DNA of 64,000 nucleotides from Cyclobacterium sp. 1_MG-2023 (lineage in GTDB: Bacteria; Bacteroidota; Bacteroidia; Cytophagales; Cyclobacteriaceae), in assembly GCF_030546805.1 (NCBI RefSeq), contig NZ_JAUOPC010000003.1:186001-250000 (forward strand), in the 5' to 3' direction. Numbering within the stretch: the stretch's first letter is position 1; the number at the start of each line of letters is the position of its first letter. The notes under the pieces were generated by a model. The model was given only the letters and a program-made list of their open reading frames with translations. It was not told the DNA's origin and ran no database searches. Below, piece by piece: positions 1-9,328 of the stretch. Position numbers and translations under genes: made by a program.

Positions 1-1652
1 TGGAAAGAAATTTCAAAACGTATTTTTACGCATTTTTACTGGGGATTTTTCTCAGCGGTTATGGGTCTATTTATGCATTTTCAGGTGAGGCATATGTAAA
101 AGACAGCCTTAAAACGCCTGATAATTGGTTTTTATTGGATCCTATAGACGATGGGATCATGGGTACCGGTACGGAAAAAGCCTATGAAAAATTGCTTCAG
201 GGGAAATCTCCAAAAGCTACAATCGTAGTAGCGGTTATTGATTCCGGAATCGACATAGATCATGAAGATCTTCAGGGTAAAATATGGATCAATGAGGATG
301 AAATTGCCGGAAATGGAATTGATGATGATAAGAACGGCTATGTAGATGATGTACATGGTTGGAATTTTATTGGAGGAGCAGATGGTTCGCAGGTAGACAA
401 TGATTCTCATGAATTGACTAGAGAATACGTAAGGTTAAAGGCCATTTATGGAGACATGAAGAAGGAAGATGTGAAGCGAAGGAACCGGGAAGAGTTTGAA
501 TATTGGGAAAATGTCAGTAAAAACTTTGAAGAGGCTAAAGATAAAGCAGCATCAAATTACAACATGTACAATAACATGATGGAAGGTTTCTCAAACATGG
601 CAGATTTGGTGAAGAAAGAATTTGATGTTACAGATTTTAGTCTTGAGGACTTGGCAAATTTTGAGTCAGATGATGAAAAAATTACTGCGGCCATTGACAT
701 GCTTAATCAAATGTTTGGTATGATAAGACTTGAAGACGCAAGTATCAATACCATTCTTGCAGAATTAGGTAAAGCCGTCAAGCATTTTGAAGTGCAGGCC
801 AAGTATGCTTACAATACAGATTTTGACCCTAGAGGTATTGTTGGGGATGATCCGGATAACTATAAGGAAAAGTATTATGGAAACAATGACCCAACAGGTC
901 CTGATCCTTCCCATGGGACTCATGTTGCTGGTATTATCGCAGCCAACAGAGGAAATGATTTAGGAATTGAAGGGATAGCAGACCATGTTTTGATCATGCC
1001 TATCAGGGCGGTGCCGAATGGTGATGAAAGGGATAAGGATATTGCCAACTCTATTAGGTATGCGGTAGATAATGGTGCAAACGTCATCAATATGAGTTTT
1101 GGTAAATCTTATTCTCCCGGTAAAAAATATGTGGACAAAGCAGTCAAGTACGCAGAGAGAAAAGGGGTATTATTGATCCATGCGGCAGGAAATAGCTCAA
1201 AGGAAGTCACTCCGGGAAATAACTTCCCAAACAGATGGTTTGCCAAAAGAGGAGTGTCTGATGCCTGGATAGAAGTAGGTGCTTCAGGCCCCAGAGAGGA
1301 TGAAAATCTTGCAGCTGATTTTTCTAATTTTAGTAAAGAAGGGGTAGACTTATTTGCTCCGGGTGTAGATATTTATTCTACCATTCCTGACTCAGGTTAT
1401 GAAAACAATAGCGGTACAAGCATGGCAGCCCCTACTGTTGCCGGAGTAGCAGCGCTTTTGCTTGCTTACTATCCGGACCTTAAACCGAAAGAAGTACGAA
1501 AAATTCTTACGAGCTCTGTTTATAAGGTTGGTGACGACAAAGTACATCAACCGGGTAATGAAGAATTGGTTGGTTTTGGAGATTTGAGTCAAACCGGTGG
1601 TATTGTAAATGCTTATCAAGCCATTAAAAAGGCAGAAGTATTGGCACAATAG
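1..1652 (+). CDS. S8 subtilisin-family serine protease, exported (5' end cut)
   Basis: The reading frame is open from the first bases. Positions 1-2 are TG, so the start ATG probably begins one base before the window. The first residues (ERNFKTYFYAFLLGIFLSGY) look like a signal peptide, so the enzyme is probably exported. Numbering from that start, the catalytic triad is visible: Asp81 in VIDSGID, His305 in SHGTHVAG and Ser474 in GTSMAAP. Asp and His are about 224 residues apart, far more than in subtilisin. The space is filled by a charged helical segment rich in E, K and N, probably an insertion or an internal inhibitory/regulatory domain. It is followed after 22 bases by the cysteine desulfurase gene. 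The family assignment is firm; substrate and location are inferred. Confidence 0.93.
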   Translation, partial: ERNFKTYFYAFLLGIFLSGYGSIYAFSGEAYVKDSLKTPDNWFLLDPIDDGIMGTGTEKAYEKLLQGKSPKATIVVAVIDSGIDIDHEDLQGKIWINEDEIAGNGIDDDKNGYVDDVHGWNFIGGADGSQVDNDSHELTREYVRLKAIYGDMKKEDVKRRNREEFEYWENVSKNFEEAKDKAASNYNMYNNMMEGFSNMADLVKKEFDVTDFSLEDLANFESDDEKITAAIDMLNQMFGMIRLEDASINTILAELGKAVKHFEVQAKYAYNTDFDPRGIVGDDPDNYKEKYYGNNDPTGPDPSHGTHVAGIIAANRGNDLGIEGIADHVLIMPIRAVPNGDERDKDIANSIRYAVDNGANVINMSFGKSYSPGKKYVDKAVKYAERKGVLLIHAAGNSSKEVTPGNNFPNRWFAKRGVSDAWIEVGASGPREDENLAADFSNFSKEGVDLFAPGVDIYSTIPDSGYENNSGTSMAAPTVAGVAALLLAYYPDLKPKEVRKILTSSVYKVGDDKVHQPGNEELVGFGDLSQTGGIVNAYQAIKKAEVLAQ

Positions 1653-1674
1653 TCTGTATATTTAAGCCCTGTAG

Positions 1675-2823
1675 ATGGATTTACCCATTTATTTTGATTA
1701 CAATGCAAGCACACCTTGCTTACCGGAGGTAGTAGAGGCCATAGTCCCCTACTTTACCTCTTCTTTTGGCAATGCTTCAAGTATCCACCATCCTTATGGC
1801 TGGTTGGCAGAAGAGGCGGTGGAAACGGCCAGAGAGCAAGTGGCAACATTGATCAGAGCAGAGGCAAATGAAATTGTATTTACGAGTGGGGCCACTGAAG
1901 CATTAAACCTTGGGATAAAGGGTATTGCTCAGATGGCAGATCCCGGAAAAAATCACCTGATTACCATCGCCACGGAGCACAAGGCTGTTCTTGATACAAT
2001 GGAAAGTTTGGTAGACAGGGGATTTGAATTGACCTGTTTACCTGTAAGTGCTGAGGGTGAAATTTCTCTAGACCTATTGAGGTCAAGTTTTAGAGAAAAT
2101 ACCTTGATGGTGGTTGCTATGATGGCCAATAATGAAACCGGAAATCTACACCCTATCAAAGAAATGGCTGCACTATCGAAAGCCCATGGGGCGCTCTTCT
2201 TAACTGATGCGGTACAAGCCGTTGGAAAGGTTCCTGTTGATGTTAGGGATTTGGGAGTGGATTTATTGGCACTTTCAGGTCATAAAATGTATGCGCCAAA
2301 AGGTGTAGGAGCTTTGTTTATAAAGAAAGGGCTGCCTAAAATTCAATTAAAAGCCCAAATAACGGGAGGCGGACATGAAAGAGGCCGTAGGAGTGGAACC
2401 CTAAATGTGCCCGGAATTGTAGGATTAGGTAAAGCCGCTGAGCACTGCCTAGATGATTTGCAGGAGGAAAGCCACAGGCTTTTTAATTTAAAGAAGGAAT
2501 TAGAGAATGGTTTACTACAAATTCAGGGTTGCCGACTAAACGGAAGTAGCCATCGTCTTCCTCATGTATGCAATGTTTCTTTCAATGGGGTCTCCGGCAA
2601 ATCCTTGCTAATAAGGGTAAATAAAAAATTTGCGGTTAGTTCCGGGGCTGCTTGTAGTAGTATTTCTGATAAACCCTCTCATGTATTGACCGCAATGGGT
2701 TTGGATCAAAGGACTGCCATGGCCACTTTACGCCTTTCATTAGGCCGATTTACTACTGCGGCTGATGTAGCATTTGCCATTGAATACATCCGTGAAGTAA
2801 TAGAAGATTTGCGTTCTATATAA
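1675..2823 (+). CDS. Cysteine desulfurase (class V aminotransferase, NifS/IscS-like)
   Basis: This is a PLP enzyme that removes sulfur from L-cysteine as a protein-bound persulfide. At 382 residues it matches the usual IscS/NifS length. The start reads DLPIYFDYNASTP as in the family. The PLP lysine is Lys204 in SGHKMYAPKG, and the persulfide-forming cysteine is Cys327 in SSGAACSS. No isc or suf partner genes are nearby. The next genes downstream (moaC, then a MobA-like gene) belong to molybdenum cofactor synthesis, so one possible role is sulfur supply for cofactor thiolation; that is inference from proximity. A 16-base gap to moaC suggests co-transcription. Confidence 0.92.
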   Translation: MDLPIYFDYNASTPCLPEVVEAIVPYFTSSFGNASSIHHPYGWLAEEAVETAREQVATLIRAEANEIVFTSGATEALNLGIKGIAQMADPGKNHLITIATEHKAVLDTMESLVDRGFELTCLPVSAEGEISLDLLRSSFRENTLMVVAMMANNETGNLHPIKEMAALSKAHGALFLTDAVQAVGKVPVDVRDLGVDLLALSGHKMYAPKGVGALFIKKGLPKIQLKAQITGGGHERGRRSGTLNVPGIVGLGKAAEHCLDDLQEESHRLFNLKKELENGLLQIQGCRLNGSSHRLPHVCNVSFNGVSGKSLLIRVNKKFAVSSGAACSSISDKPSHVLTAMGLDQRTAMATLRLSLGRFTTAADVAFAIEYIREVIEDLRSI

Positions 2824-2839
2824 TTTTTAATTTATTAAA

Positions 2840-3325
2840 ATGACAAAGAAAGACTTTACCCACCTGGACAAGGCTACCGGAAATCCGGCGATGGTGGATG
2901 TAGGAGAAAAGAAAATCACCCAGCGCTTTGCCAAAGCTTCTTGTAAAGTGGTGCTTGGTAAAGAAATCATGGGTTCACTTAATGATGACTCAGAACTGAT
3001 AACAAAAAAAGGTCCGGTATTTCAAACAGCGATAATTGCAGGCACAATGGGGGCTAAAAAGACCGCTGAACTTATTCCGCTTTGCCATCCATTGGGAATG
3101 GATGATTGTAAGGTATCCATAGAGGCCATTGGGGAAGAGGAGATATTAATTACTTGTAGTACAAGGGTCACAGGGAAAACCGGGGTGGAAATGGAAGCCA
3201 TGACAGGAGCATCAGTTGCGGCCTTGACCATCTATGACATGTGCAAAGGTTTTTCTCATGATATTTTAATTAAGGAAGTAAAACTGGAAGAAAAAACTGG
3301 AGGTAAACGTGACTTCAAAAGATAA
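2840..3325 (+). CDS. moaC: Cyclic pyranopterin monophosphate synthase MoaC
   Basis: MoaC converts the MoaA product (3',8-cyclo-GTP) to cyclic pyranopterin monophosphate in molybdenum cofactor synthesis. The 161-residue protein has the family length and its conserved blocks: LIPLCHPLGMDDC around residues 78-90 and MEAMTGASVAALTIYDMCKG near residues 118-137. The latter contains the catalytic Asp133 and Lys136. The gene ends inside the next gene, with a 17-base overlap, indicating translational coupling. moaA and the MPT synthase genes are not in the window. Confidence 0.96.
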   Translation: MTKKDFTHLDKATGNPAMVDVGEKKITQRFAKASCKVVLGKEIMGSLNDDSELITKKGPVFQTAIIAGTMGAKKTAELIPLCHPLGMDDCKVSIEAIGEEEILITCSTRVTGKTGVEMEAMTGASVAALTIYDMCKGFSHDILIKEVKLEEKTGGKRDFKR

Positions 3326-4487
3326 ACACCAAAAACATGTACACTTGGCCAAGCCCGATATGGGGGATTATGGCCGTATTGAATTGGGCTTCTTAGGAAC
3401 TTCTTGTGGAAACATACAAAAATTAGCCCATCTGGCAATCGAACAATTGTCTTCAACTTATAAAATTGCTTATGTTGATGCGGACCATAAAGAAGGGGAT
3501 GCGTTGATTGCCGGTAAGGGAGATAAAGAAAGTTTGATGCAGTTCCCAGATGCGGTGGAGCTTAGGGATAAAATCGTATTTAAGAGGTTAGATAGAAGAC
3601 AGGAACAGGTATCAATCTTTGAGCAACGTGAATGGCTTAATAACCAAGAATTGGTTTTAATCAATGCCAACCATTTTAAAGCCAAAGATCAGGTATTGGT
3701 GATTGATCCAAAAAAACCAATGGAAAGAAAGCTTAGCAAAATCACCCGTGTTCGCTTACTGGTTTTGCAAGAAGGACAATCCACTATTCCGGAATATATA
3801 AAGGAACATATCCAAGATTGGGAGCAATTACCTGTGATTAATATTGCTGAGGTGGATAAAATCGTTTCTTTTATAAAAGAATTTACAGATGCAAATCGTG
3901 CCGAAGTAAACGGTTTGGTTTTGATAGGTGGCAAAAGCAGTCGGATGAACAGAGATAAATCCGGATTGACTTACCATGATAAAAGCCAAAAAGACCATGT
4001 TAGGGACTTGTTGCAAAAACATTGTAAGGAAGTATTCTTGTCCTGTAATGAAGTACAAAATGAAGGGCTCCAAGGGGAGTATTTGACAATCAAAGACAAA
4101 ATTGCAGGTTTGGGGCCAATGGGAGGTGTTTTGTCTGCATTTATGGAAAATCCGGATACAGCCTGGCTTTCAGTAGCATGTGATTTACCTTTTTTAACCG
4201 AAGAAACCATCGCATTCCTGCTGAAAAACAGAAACCCTTCAAAATTAGCTACCGTCTTTTTGGATTCAGATGGCAAGTTTCCTGAACCCCTAATTACCAT
4301 ATGGGAACCTAGGGCTTACCCGGTATTATTAAGGTATTTGAGTCAGGGATATAGCTGCCCTAGGAAAGTTTTGATCAATTCAGATGTGGAAATTTTGCAG
4401 GCACCGGATGTACAAGAATTCCAAAATGTAAATGATCCTGAAGCCTATGCATCCGCCTTGAAAACGTTAAAAAAAGAAGAAATTTGA
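3309..4487 (+). CDS. MobA-like nucleotidyltransferase with degenerate MobB-like N-terminal half
   Basis: Residues about 198-385 form a MobA-type NTP transferase domain: VLIGGKSSRMNRDKSG (nucleotide-binding loop, about 205-220), then GLGPMGGVLSA and VACDLPFL with the metal-binding Asp. MobA attaches GMP from GTP to molybdopterin. Residues 1-195 resemble the MobB fold in layout (GFLGTSCGNIQKLA at the N terminus), but the P-loop GxxGxGKT is not preserved, so GTP binding by this half is doubtful. The start overlaps moaC by 17 bases, which places it in the same operon. At 392 residues it is about twice MobA alone, consistent with a MobB-MobA fusion. Specificity for GTP rather than CTP is not proven by sequence. 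Confidence 0.8.
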   Translation: MTSKDKHQKHVHLAKPDMGDYGRIELGFLGTSCGNIQKLAHLAIEQLSSTYKIAYVDADHKEGDALIAGKGDKESLMQFPDAVELRDKIVFKRLDRRQEQVSIFEQREWLNNQELVLINANHFKAKDQVLVIDPKKPMERKLSKITRVRLLVLQEGQSTIPEYIKEHIQDWEQLPVINIAEVDKIVSFIKEFTDANRAEVNGLVLIGGKSSRMNRDKSGLTYHDKSQKDHVRDLLQKHCKEVFLSCNEVQNEGLQGEYLTIKDKIAGLGPMGGVLSAFMENPDTAWLSVACDLPFLTEETIAFLLKNRNPSKLATVFLDSDGKFPEPLITIWEPRAYPVLLRYLSQGYSCPRKVLINSDVEILQAPDVQEFQNVNDPEAYASALKTLKKEEI

Positions 4488-4533
4488 AGGGTAAGGCGTA
4501 CTTCGAATTTCGTTCCAAGCCAATTTTTTAAGG

Positions 4534-4541
4534 TATATTTG
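4534..4541 (+). promoter_or_regulatory. Candidate Bacteroidota -7 element upstream of THUMP methyltransferase
   Basis: TATATTTG matches the Bacteroidota consensus TAnnTTTG exactly and ends 4 bases before the ATG at 4546. A transcript starting the usual 5-6 bases downstream would be leaderless or nearly so. A weak TTTC sits about 22 bases upstream at the -33 position. Confidence 0.5.
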
Positions 4542-4545
4542 CATC

Positions 4546-5736
4546 ATGATAGATTTTACTAAGGAAGGAAAAATAGTCATTACTTGTTACGACAGGAATG
4601 CGCCATTTTTAGAAGCCGAATTACAGGCTTTGAATTTTAAAATCGATGGGGTTTTCCGAACTCATGTAGCATTGAGAGGCAGCTTGAATGATTGTATTTT
4701 TTTAAATATGCACTTAAGAACAGCCAGTCATGTTTTGTATGAAATCCATAGCTTTCCTTTAGATCACATTAAAGACCTTTACAAGGTTATCAATGAATTG
4801 CCTTGGGAAGAATATATAGAAACGGATGGTTATTTCTCAGTTATAAGCAATGTAAAGCATGAAACTGTTGATAATCCCTTGTTTGTCAATGTGAAAATAA
4901 AGGATGCCATTGCGGATAGGTTTAGAGACAAGTTCGGCGAAAGGCCGGATTCAGGATCTAATTTAGATGAGGCTGTTTTTCAGTTTTTTTGGAAAGGAGA
5001 CCAAGCTAGCATTTATATCAACACCTCGGGGGACACCCTAATCAAACATGGTTATAGGAAAATCCCGGGAAGTGCTCCCATGATGGAGTCTCTTGCGGCT
5101 GCCTCCCTAGTAGCCTCCGGTTGGGATCAAAACAGTCCCTTTGTCAACCCTATGTGTGGTTCAGGGACTGTTGCCATAGAAGCCACTTTAATGGCTACGA
5201 ACAGGTTCCCCGGCTTATTTAGGGACGATTATGCCTTTATGTACATCAATGGTTATGATGCCGGCGTATATTATGGTTTGAAGAAGGATTTAGAAGAGAA
5301 GATAAAACCAAGTCCCGATTTCCCTATTATTGCTTCAGATATAAGTGAAAGGGCTATAAATGCCAGTAAAGCTAATGCCAGAGAAGCAGGAGTTGCCGAA
5401 TATATTCAGTTTGAAGTTTGTGATTTTAGAGAAGCAACCATACCGGAAGCAGACAAAGGAGCCGTCTTTTTTAACCCGGAGTATGGCGAAAGGCTAGGGG
5501 AGGAAGAAGAACTTGAATTGACCTACAGAGAAATTGGTGATTTTATGAAAAAAAGCTGTTCGGGTTATATTGGCTTGGTTTTTACAGGAAATCTCGATTT
5601 GGGTAAGCGGATTGGATTGAAACCTAAAAGAAGAATTCCATTTTATAATGGGACCATCGACTGCAGACTTCTTGTATTTGAATTGTACAAAGGATCAAAA
5701 ACGGTCTCTTATAAAAAGCCTGAAAATAATAGTTAG
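4546..5736 (+). CDS. THUMP-domain class I SAM-dependent RNA methyltransferase
   Basis: The 396-residue protein has an N-terminal ferredoxin-like/THUMP region (about 1-165) and a Rossmann methyltransferase domain (about 170-385), the layout of the N2-guanine 23S rRNA methyltransferases related to RlmL and YpsC. The SAM-binding motif NPMCGSGTVAIEA starts at residue 201. The catalytic motif reads NPEYGER (residue 310) where many relatives have NPPYGxR. The substrate is probably a guanine in 23S rRNA, inferred from the family. The gene probably has its own promoter and is followed by a strong bidirectional terminator. Confidence 0.88.
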   Translation: MIDFTKEGKIVITCYDRNAPFLEAELQALNFKIDGVFRTHVALRGSLNDCIFLNMHLRTASHVLYEIHSFPLDHIKDLYKVINELPWEEYIETDGYFSVISNVKHETVDNPLFVNVKIKDAIADRFRDKFGERPDSGSNLDEAVFQFFWKGDQASIYINTSGDTLIKHGYRKIPGSAPMMESLAAASLVASGWDQNSPFVNPMCGSGTVAIEATLMATNRFPGLFRDDYAFMYINGYDAGVYYGLKKDLEEKIKPSPDFPIIASDISERAINASKANAREAGVAEYIQFEVCDFREATIPEADKGAVFFNPEYGERLGEEEELELTYREIGDFMKKSCSGYIGLVFTGNLDLGKRIGLKPKRRIPFYNGTIDCRLLVFELYKGSKTVSYKKPENNS

Positions 5737-5891
5737 GCGATTGCTCCTACAGGCTTCAATAAAGCTACTTTAATAGATAGCTTCTTCACTAAAACCTATG
5801 GTTTTCCCATCAATAATAGCACTTCAGGTGGCTATTTAAGAAAAGGAGATCTTAGGAAATGGTGTTGTTTTTAATATCATTTTTCGGAAAT

Positions 5892-5935
5892 AAAAACGGA
5901 GTTGTTGGCATTGATGGCTACAACTCCGTTTTTTT
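5892..5935. terminator. Strong bidirectional terminator
   Basis: A perfect 14-bp stem (5892-5905 with 5920-5933, arms AAAAACGGAGTTGT and ACAACTCCGTTTTT) has a 14-base loop. It has a T run on the plus side and an A run on the 5' side, so it can work in both directions. It lies between the convergent methyltransferase and M28 peptidase genes. Confidence 0.9.
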
Positions 5936-5983
5936 AATTTTATGAATAGACTTTTTAACTTATAACCTGTAGTCGGGGTTCGC

Positions 5984-8089
5984 TTATAGACTTTTTAATT
6001 TTAGACTGATGGCCTTTACTTTTTGATTCAGGTCTAAAATGGCATTGGCATATACTTCATCCCAATGGTCCAAATTTTCGGTTTTGCTGTTTGCAATCTG
6101 ATATTCAATAGCCGGAAGAATCCAAGATGCATAACCACTATAAGGATCAGAAGAGGCGTATAATGAAAGATACCAATGTCCAAATGGCATTCCTTCTTTA
6201 TAAATAAAGCTTTTTTCAAGTTGGATTAGGGCCGAATTGATTTGTTTTACCTCTTTTTTCTTGAATTTGCCTTGGTCTAGAACTTTGGGCATTAGTTGCC
6301 TGAGTGAATTTGTAGTTTCCGCTAAGGATTGGATGGCAGCTTCTGATTGCTGAAAGCCGGAAAATTCCGGAAAATAGGTTTTGATTTTTTCGGTAGCTGT
6401 AGCGAAATGTTTCCGCAAGTCTTCTGCATATATGGGAGTATCATAAGGTATTAAAGTGGCATTTGCCAGTTTCAAAGACATTATCCCTGCCCATTGGGCA
6501 ACTGCACCGCCCATTTTCAAACTTGGATCAATAAACTTTTCATAGAAATTAAAATCATCGTAATTGGTATGATAAAGCGTTTTTCCTCCGGTACCTCCAC
6601 TCATTGAGGGTACTCCTGTATGCATGTAAAAACCAATATGATCAGATCCACCACCTAGATTACCAATAGGAAGATTTTCACCGTCTTTGGTCCACATGTC
6701 AAAGACTGTTTTGGACGAGTCGGGATAGGTGACTTTTTTAGCAGCATCCATCATTATTTTCTTCAAACTTGGAGCAGCAGCTCCCCCAAAATTTCTTCCG
6801 GATACGCCTGCATCAAAATTAAGGTAGGCCACGGCCTTGCTTCCCAGATCTTCCTTCATCTGCTCTACCCATTCTGTTGATCCAATGACCCCATATTCTT
6901 CACCATCCCAATGAGCAATCATAATAGACCTTTTAGGGCTAAATCCTTCATCTACCAGCTTACCCAATGCTTCAGACAAGGTTAAAAGCATGGCTGTACC
7001 GCTTCCAGGATCCGTGGTACCAAAAGCCCAAGCATCGTAATGGCAACCTAATATGATCCATTCGTCCGGATACATGCTGCCTTTTACTGTACCTATTACA
7101 TTATTGATTCGGACAATTTCCTTGGGTTGAGATACTGCTAACCTAACTTTTAAAGCAGGTCCTCCATCTAATCTGTAGGTAAATGGGAGCCCTCCTTGCC
7201 AACCGCTCGGTACCGGCTTACCTTTCATCAAAGCCATGATTTCTTTGGCAGACCCATAGCCGATAGGTGTCACAGGAATTGTATGTAAATTTGTTTCTTT
7301 GGGGTCAAGACGCTTTACTTTAGTTTTTCCATCCAGTGGCAAAGCAGGTTCAAAGGGTGTCAGAGGGTCGCCCGTAAACGTTTCAGTCAATACAGAACCT
7401 CTTTGAATGGCACTCTCACTGTAATTATTGCCTTCCGGGTATACCAATCCTTTACTGAATCCATAATCTTTAGGGTCTGTGTATATCAGGACACCTGCAG
7501 CGCCATATTGTTCTGCATATTTTGCCTTAAATCCACGGAAGTTTCTACCATACCTGGCCAATACTATTTTACCTTGAATATTAATCCCAAGCTCTTCCAG
7601 TTTCTCAAAATCTTCTTTGGTTCCATAGTTAGCGTAAACAACCTCTGTAGTGACATCTCCTGAACCTGAATAAGCATTCCAGCCTTTATCGAGGTCAGGG
7701 TGGGAGGAGTAAGGGTTATCAGGAATAATGTCCTCCATCTGATTCAATGGCTGTCTTTTAGGGGTTACAATTTCTACGATTGAAGTACCCGGATTTTTAG
7801 GGATATAGACATCAAATGGATATAATTTGGTGTCTAAGTTGGCTTTGGACATTATCTTGACAAGGTAATCCCTTACCACTTCATTGGCTTTAGAACCAGC
7901 GGTGTGTGGATCGGCAGTAATGGTTTTGAGGTGGTTTTTAAAGCTTGTGAAATCCACCGTTTTTAAAAATAAATCTTCTAAGTCGGTCTGAGTTTTGCTT
8001 TCACTTTCCGAAAAACCGTCAAGGCGACTTTGAGCCTGCAGGTTAAAAGTCAATCCTAGAAATAAATAAATTAAAAGTAATTTCTTCAT
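5984..8089 (-). CDS. Exported M28-family zinc peptidase (glutamate carboxypeptidase II-like)
   Basis: The start at 8089 (MKKLLLIYLFLGLTFNLQAQ) gives a clear signal peptide and avoids overlap with the upstream gene; a longer frame to 8116 runs into that gene's end. The 701-residue protein shows the plan of glutamate carboxypeptidase II: an N-terminal segment, a PA-type insert (GINIQGKIVLARYG, AAGVLIYTDP), an M28 catalytic domain and a C-terminal helical dimerisation-like domain. The co-catalytic zinc ligands are visible: His350 in GCHYDAW, Asp in TTDPGSGTA, Glu pair in WDGEEYG, Asp in YLNFDAG and His in LYHTNYDDF. It probably trims peptides in the periplasm. It lies 7 bases after the NlpC/P60 gene, so the two are likely co-transcribed. 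Confidence 0.92.
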   Translation of the reverse strand: MKKLLLIYLFLGLTFNLQAQSRLDGFSESESKTQTDLEDLFLKTVDFTSFKNHLKTITADPHTAGSKANEVVRDYLVKIMSKANLDTKLYPFDVYIPKNPGTSIVEIVTPKRQPLNQMEDIIPDNPYSSHPDLDKGWNAYSGSGDVTTEVVYANYGTKEDFEKLEELGINIQGKIVLARYGRNFRGFKAKYAEQYGAAGVLIYTDPKDYGFSKGLVYPEGNNYSESAIQRGSVLTETFTGDPLTPFEPALPLDGKTKVKRLDPKETNLHTIPVTPIGYGSAKEIMALMKGKPVPSGWQGGLPFTYRLDGGPALKVRLAVSQPKEIVRINNVIGTVKGSMYPDEWIILGCHYDAWAFGTTDPGSGTAMLLTLSEALGKLVDEGFSPKRSIMIAHWDGEEYGVIGSTEWVEQMKEDLGSKAVAYLNFDAGVSGRNFGGAAAPSLKKIMMDAAKKVTYPDSSKTVFDMWTKDGENLPIGNLGGGSDHIGFYMHTGVPSMSGGTGGKTLYHTNYDDFNFYEKFIDPSLKMGGAVAQWAGIMSLKLANATLIPYDTPIYAEDLRKHFATATEKIKTYFPEFSGFQQSEAAIQSLAETTNSLRQLMPKVLDQGKFKKKEVKQINSALIQLEKSFIYKEGMPFGHWYLSLYASSDPYSGYASWILPAIEYQIANSKTENLDHWDEVYANAILDLNQKVKAISLKLKSL

Positions 8090-8096
8090 GTTTAAA

Positions 8097-9257
8097 TTAT
8101 TGTAGCACCTGTTCAACAGTCAGAATATTCTCACTTGGTTGATTTCTGATACGTTTGGTTCGTAAATATCTCTTAAGTTCAGCAGCATCGAAGAGCTCAT
8201 CTTCAGGGTCAAAACTACTGATTCTAACTCTTCCTCTTGAATGAATGAATTTCCCATCACCTATCCACATACCTACATGGACCACACGCTCCTTGGTAGT
8301 ATCTGTAGCGGGAACACCAAAAAACAATAGGTCACCCACTTGTAAATTTTCCCAATTTTTGTTCTCGTCTATCAATTCACCTTCATTGACCTGCTGCGAG
8401 GCGTCTCTAGGAATGACCATGCCGTTAAGGAAGTAGATGGTCTTAGTGAAACCACTACAATCAATTCCCTTTGGGGAAGTTCCTCCCCATAGATAGGGTG
8501 ATCCCATCATTTCTCGTGCAGTCTGAATTAGATTATTGTCACTTGTGTTTCTGCTGTTTTTCCAAACTTCGTAGTTGATGGCATGATCCCCTTGAATAAC
8601 TCCCGTCCTTTGATCGGGAAGGGTCACCAAATAATTTCCATTTTCATAACCATTTACTTCCAATACATTTCCTGCGGTGATATCACTTACAATGTCCTCA
8701 AATTTGTCATCACTATAGATACTACTAATCATTTCTGTGACCACCACTTTTTCTTTTTCAAACCATTTATCCAGGGTTGGTTGATCCACCAATACAATGG
8801 CTGCAGCATCTACCCATGATATATAATCATCAGGTGTTTGTACCAAATACCAATTCCCGCTTGATTTTAAAACATTTAAGGGAGTGCCCATCAGGGCTTG
8901 CGTAGCAAGTTCTGCAGAATGTTTGGGTGCACTTCTTATATTGGCCACGGAATTGGTTACCAAAGCCAAGTGTTTGGTCCCTAGTTCAGCGGCAGGCAGT
9001 AGCTGAATGGAATCACTAAATTCTTTATTATTTTCAGCTAACTTTGCGAGCAAAGCATCATGGGCTTCGGGTAAATTAGTTTCTCCTAATAATTTGCCAT
9101 CTTCCCATTGAACATCGAATAGGGCTACACGTTTATCCGGAGCAAACTCTTCTTTTACTTCGGCAATAATATTGTCAATTTCTGTTTTCCTGTCTTCACT
9201 TTTGCAAGCAATGAAAGTAGCCAGCAAGAATAAATAAATGTAAAATGTGTATTTCAT
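8097..9257 (-). CDS. NlpC/P60 cysteine peptidase lipoprotein with SH3 domains
   Basis: The 386-residue protein starts with a lipoprotein signal (ATFIAC, lipid-modified Cys18), so it is probably membrane-anchored in the periplasm. Two bacterial SH3-like regions follow (about 95-155 and 165-230). The C-terminal NlpC/P60 domain has catalytic Cys267 in DCSGFTKT and His327 in VVHVGMWIGDG. This architecture is that of gamma-D-glutamyl-diaminopimelate endopeptidases acting on murein stem peptides. The neighbouring M28 peptidase could then process released peptides; that link is inferred. An upstream gap of about 70 bases separates it from the amidohydrolase genes. Confidence 0.92.
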   Translation of the reverse strand: MKYTFYIYLFLLATFIACKSEDRKTEIDNIIAEVKEEFAPDKRVALFDVQWEDGKLLGETNLPEAHDALLAKLAENNKEFSDSIQLLPAAELGTKHLALVTNSVANIRSAPKHSAELATQALMGTPLNVLKSSGNWYLVQTPDDYISWVDAAAIVLVDQPTLDKWFEKEKVVVTEMISSIYSDDKFEDIVSDITAGNVLEVNGYENGNYLVTLPDQRTGVIQGDHAINYEVWKNSRNTSDNNLIQTAREMMGSPYLWGGTSPKGIDCSGFTKTIYFLNGMVIPRDASQQVNEGELIDENKNWENLQVGDLLFFGVPATDTTKERVVHVGMWIGDGKFIHSRGRVRISSFDPEDELFDAAELKRYLRTKRIRNQPSENILTVEQVLQ

Positions 9258-9328
9258 GGCTAAATACGCTATTATTCTCTATTGATTGGAGAAAGTTTAA
9301 AATAAAATAATAAGGAAGAGTCCCTAAT

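Noticed and set aside
5946-5998. 13-base direct repeat ATAGACTTTTTAA at 5946 and 5986
   Set aside because: One copy covers the end of the M28 gene; it looks like a small local duplication without any flanking structure of an attachment site.
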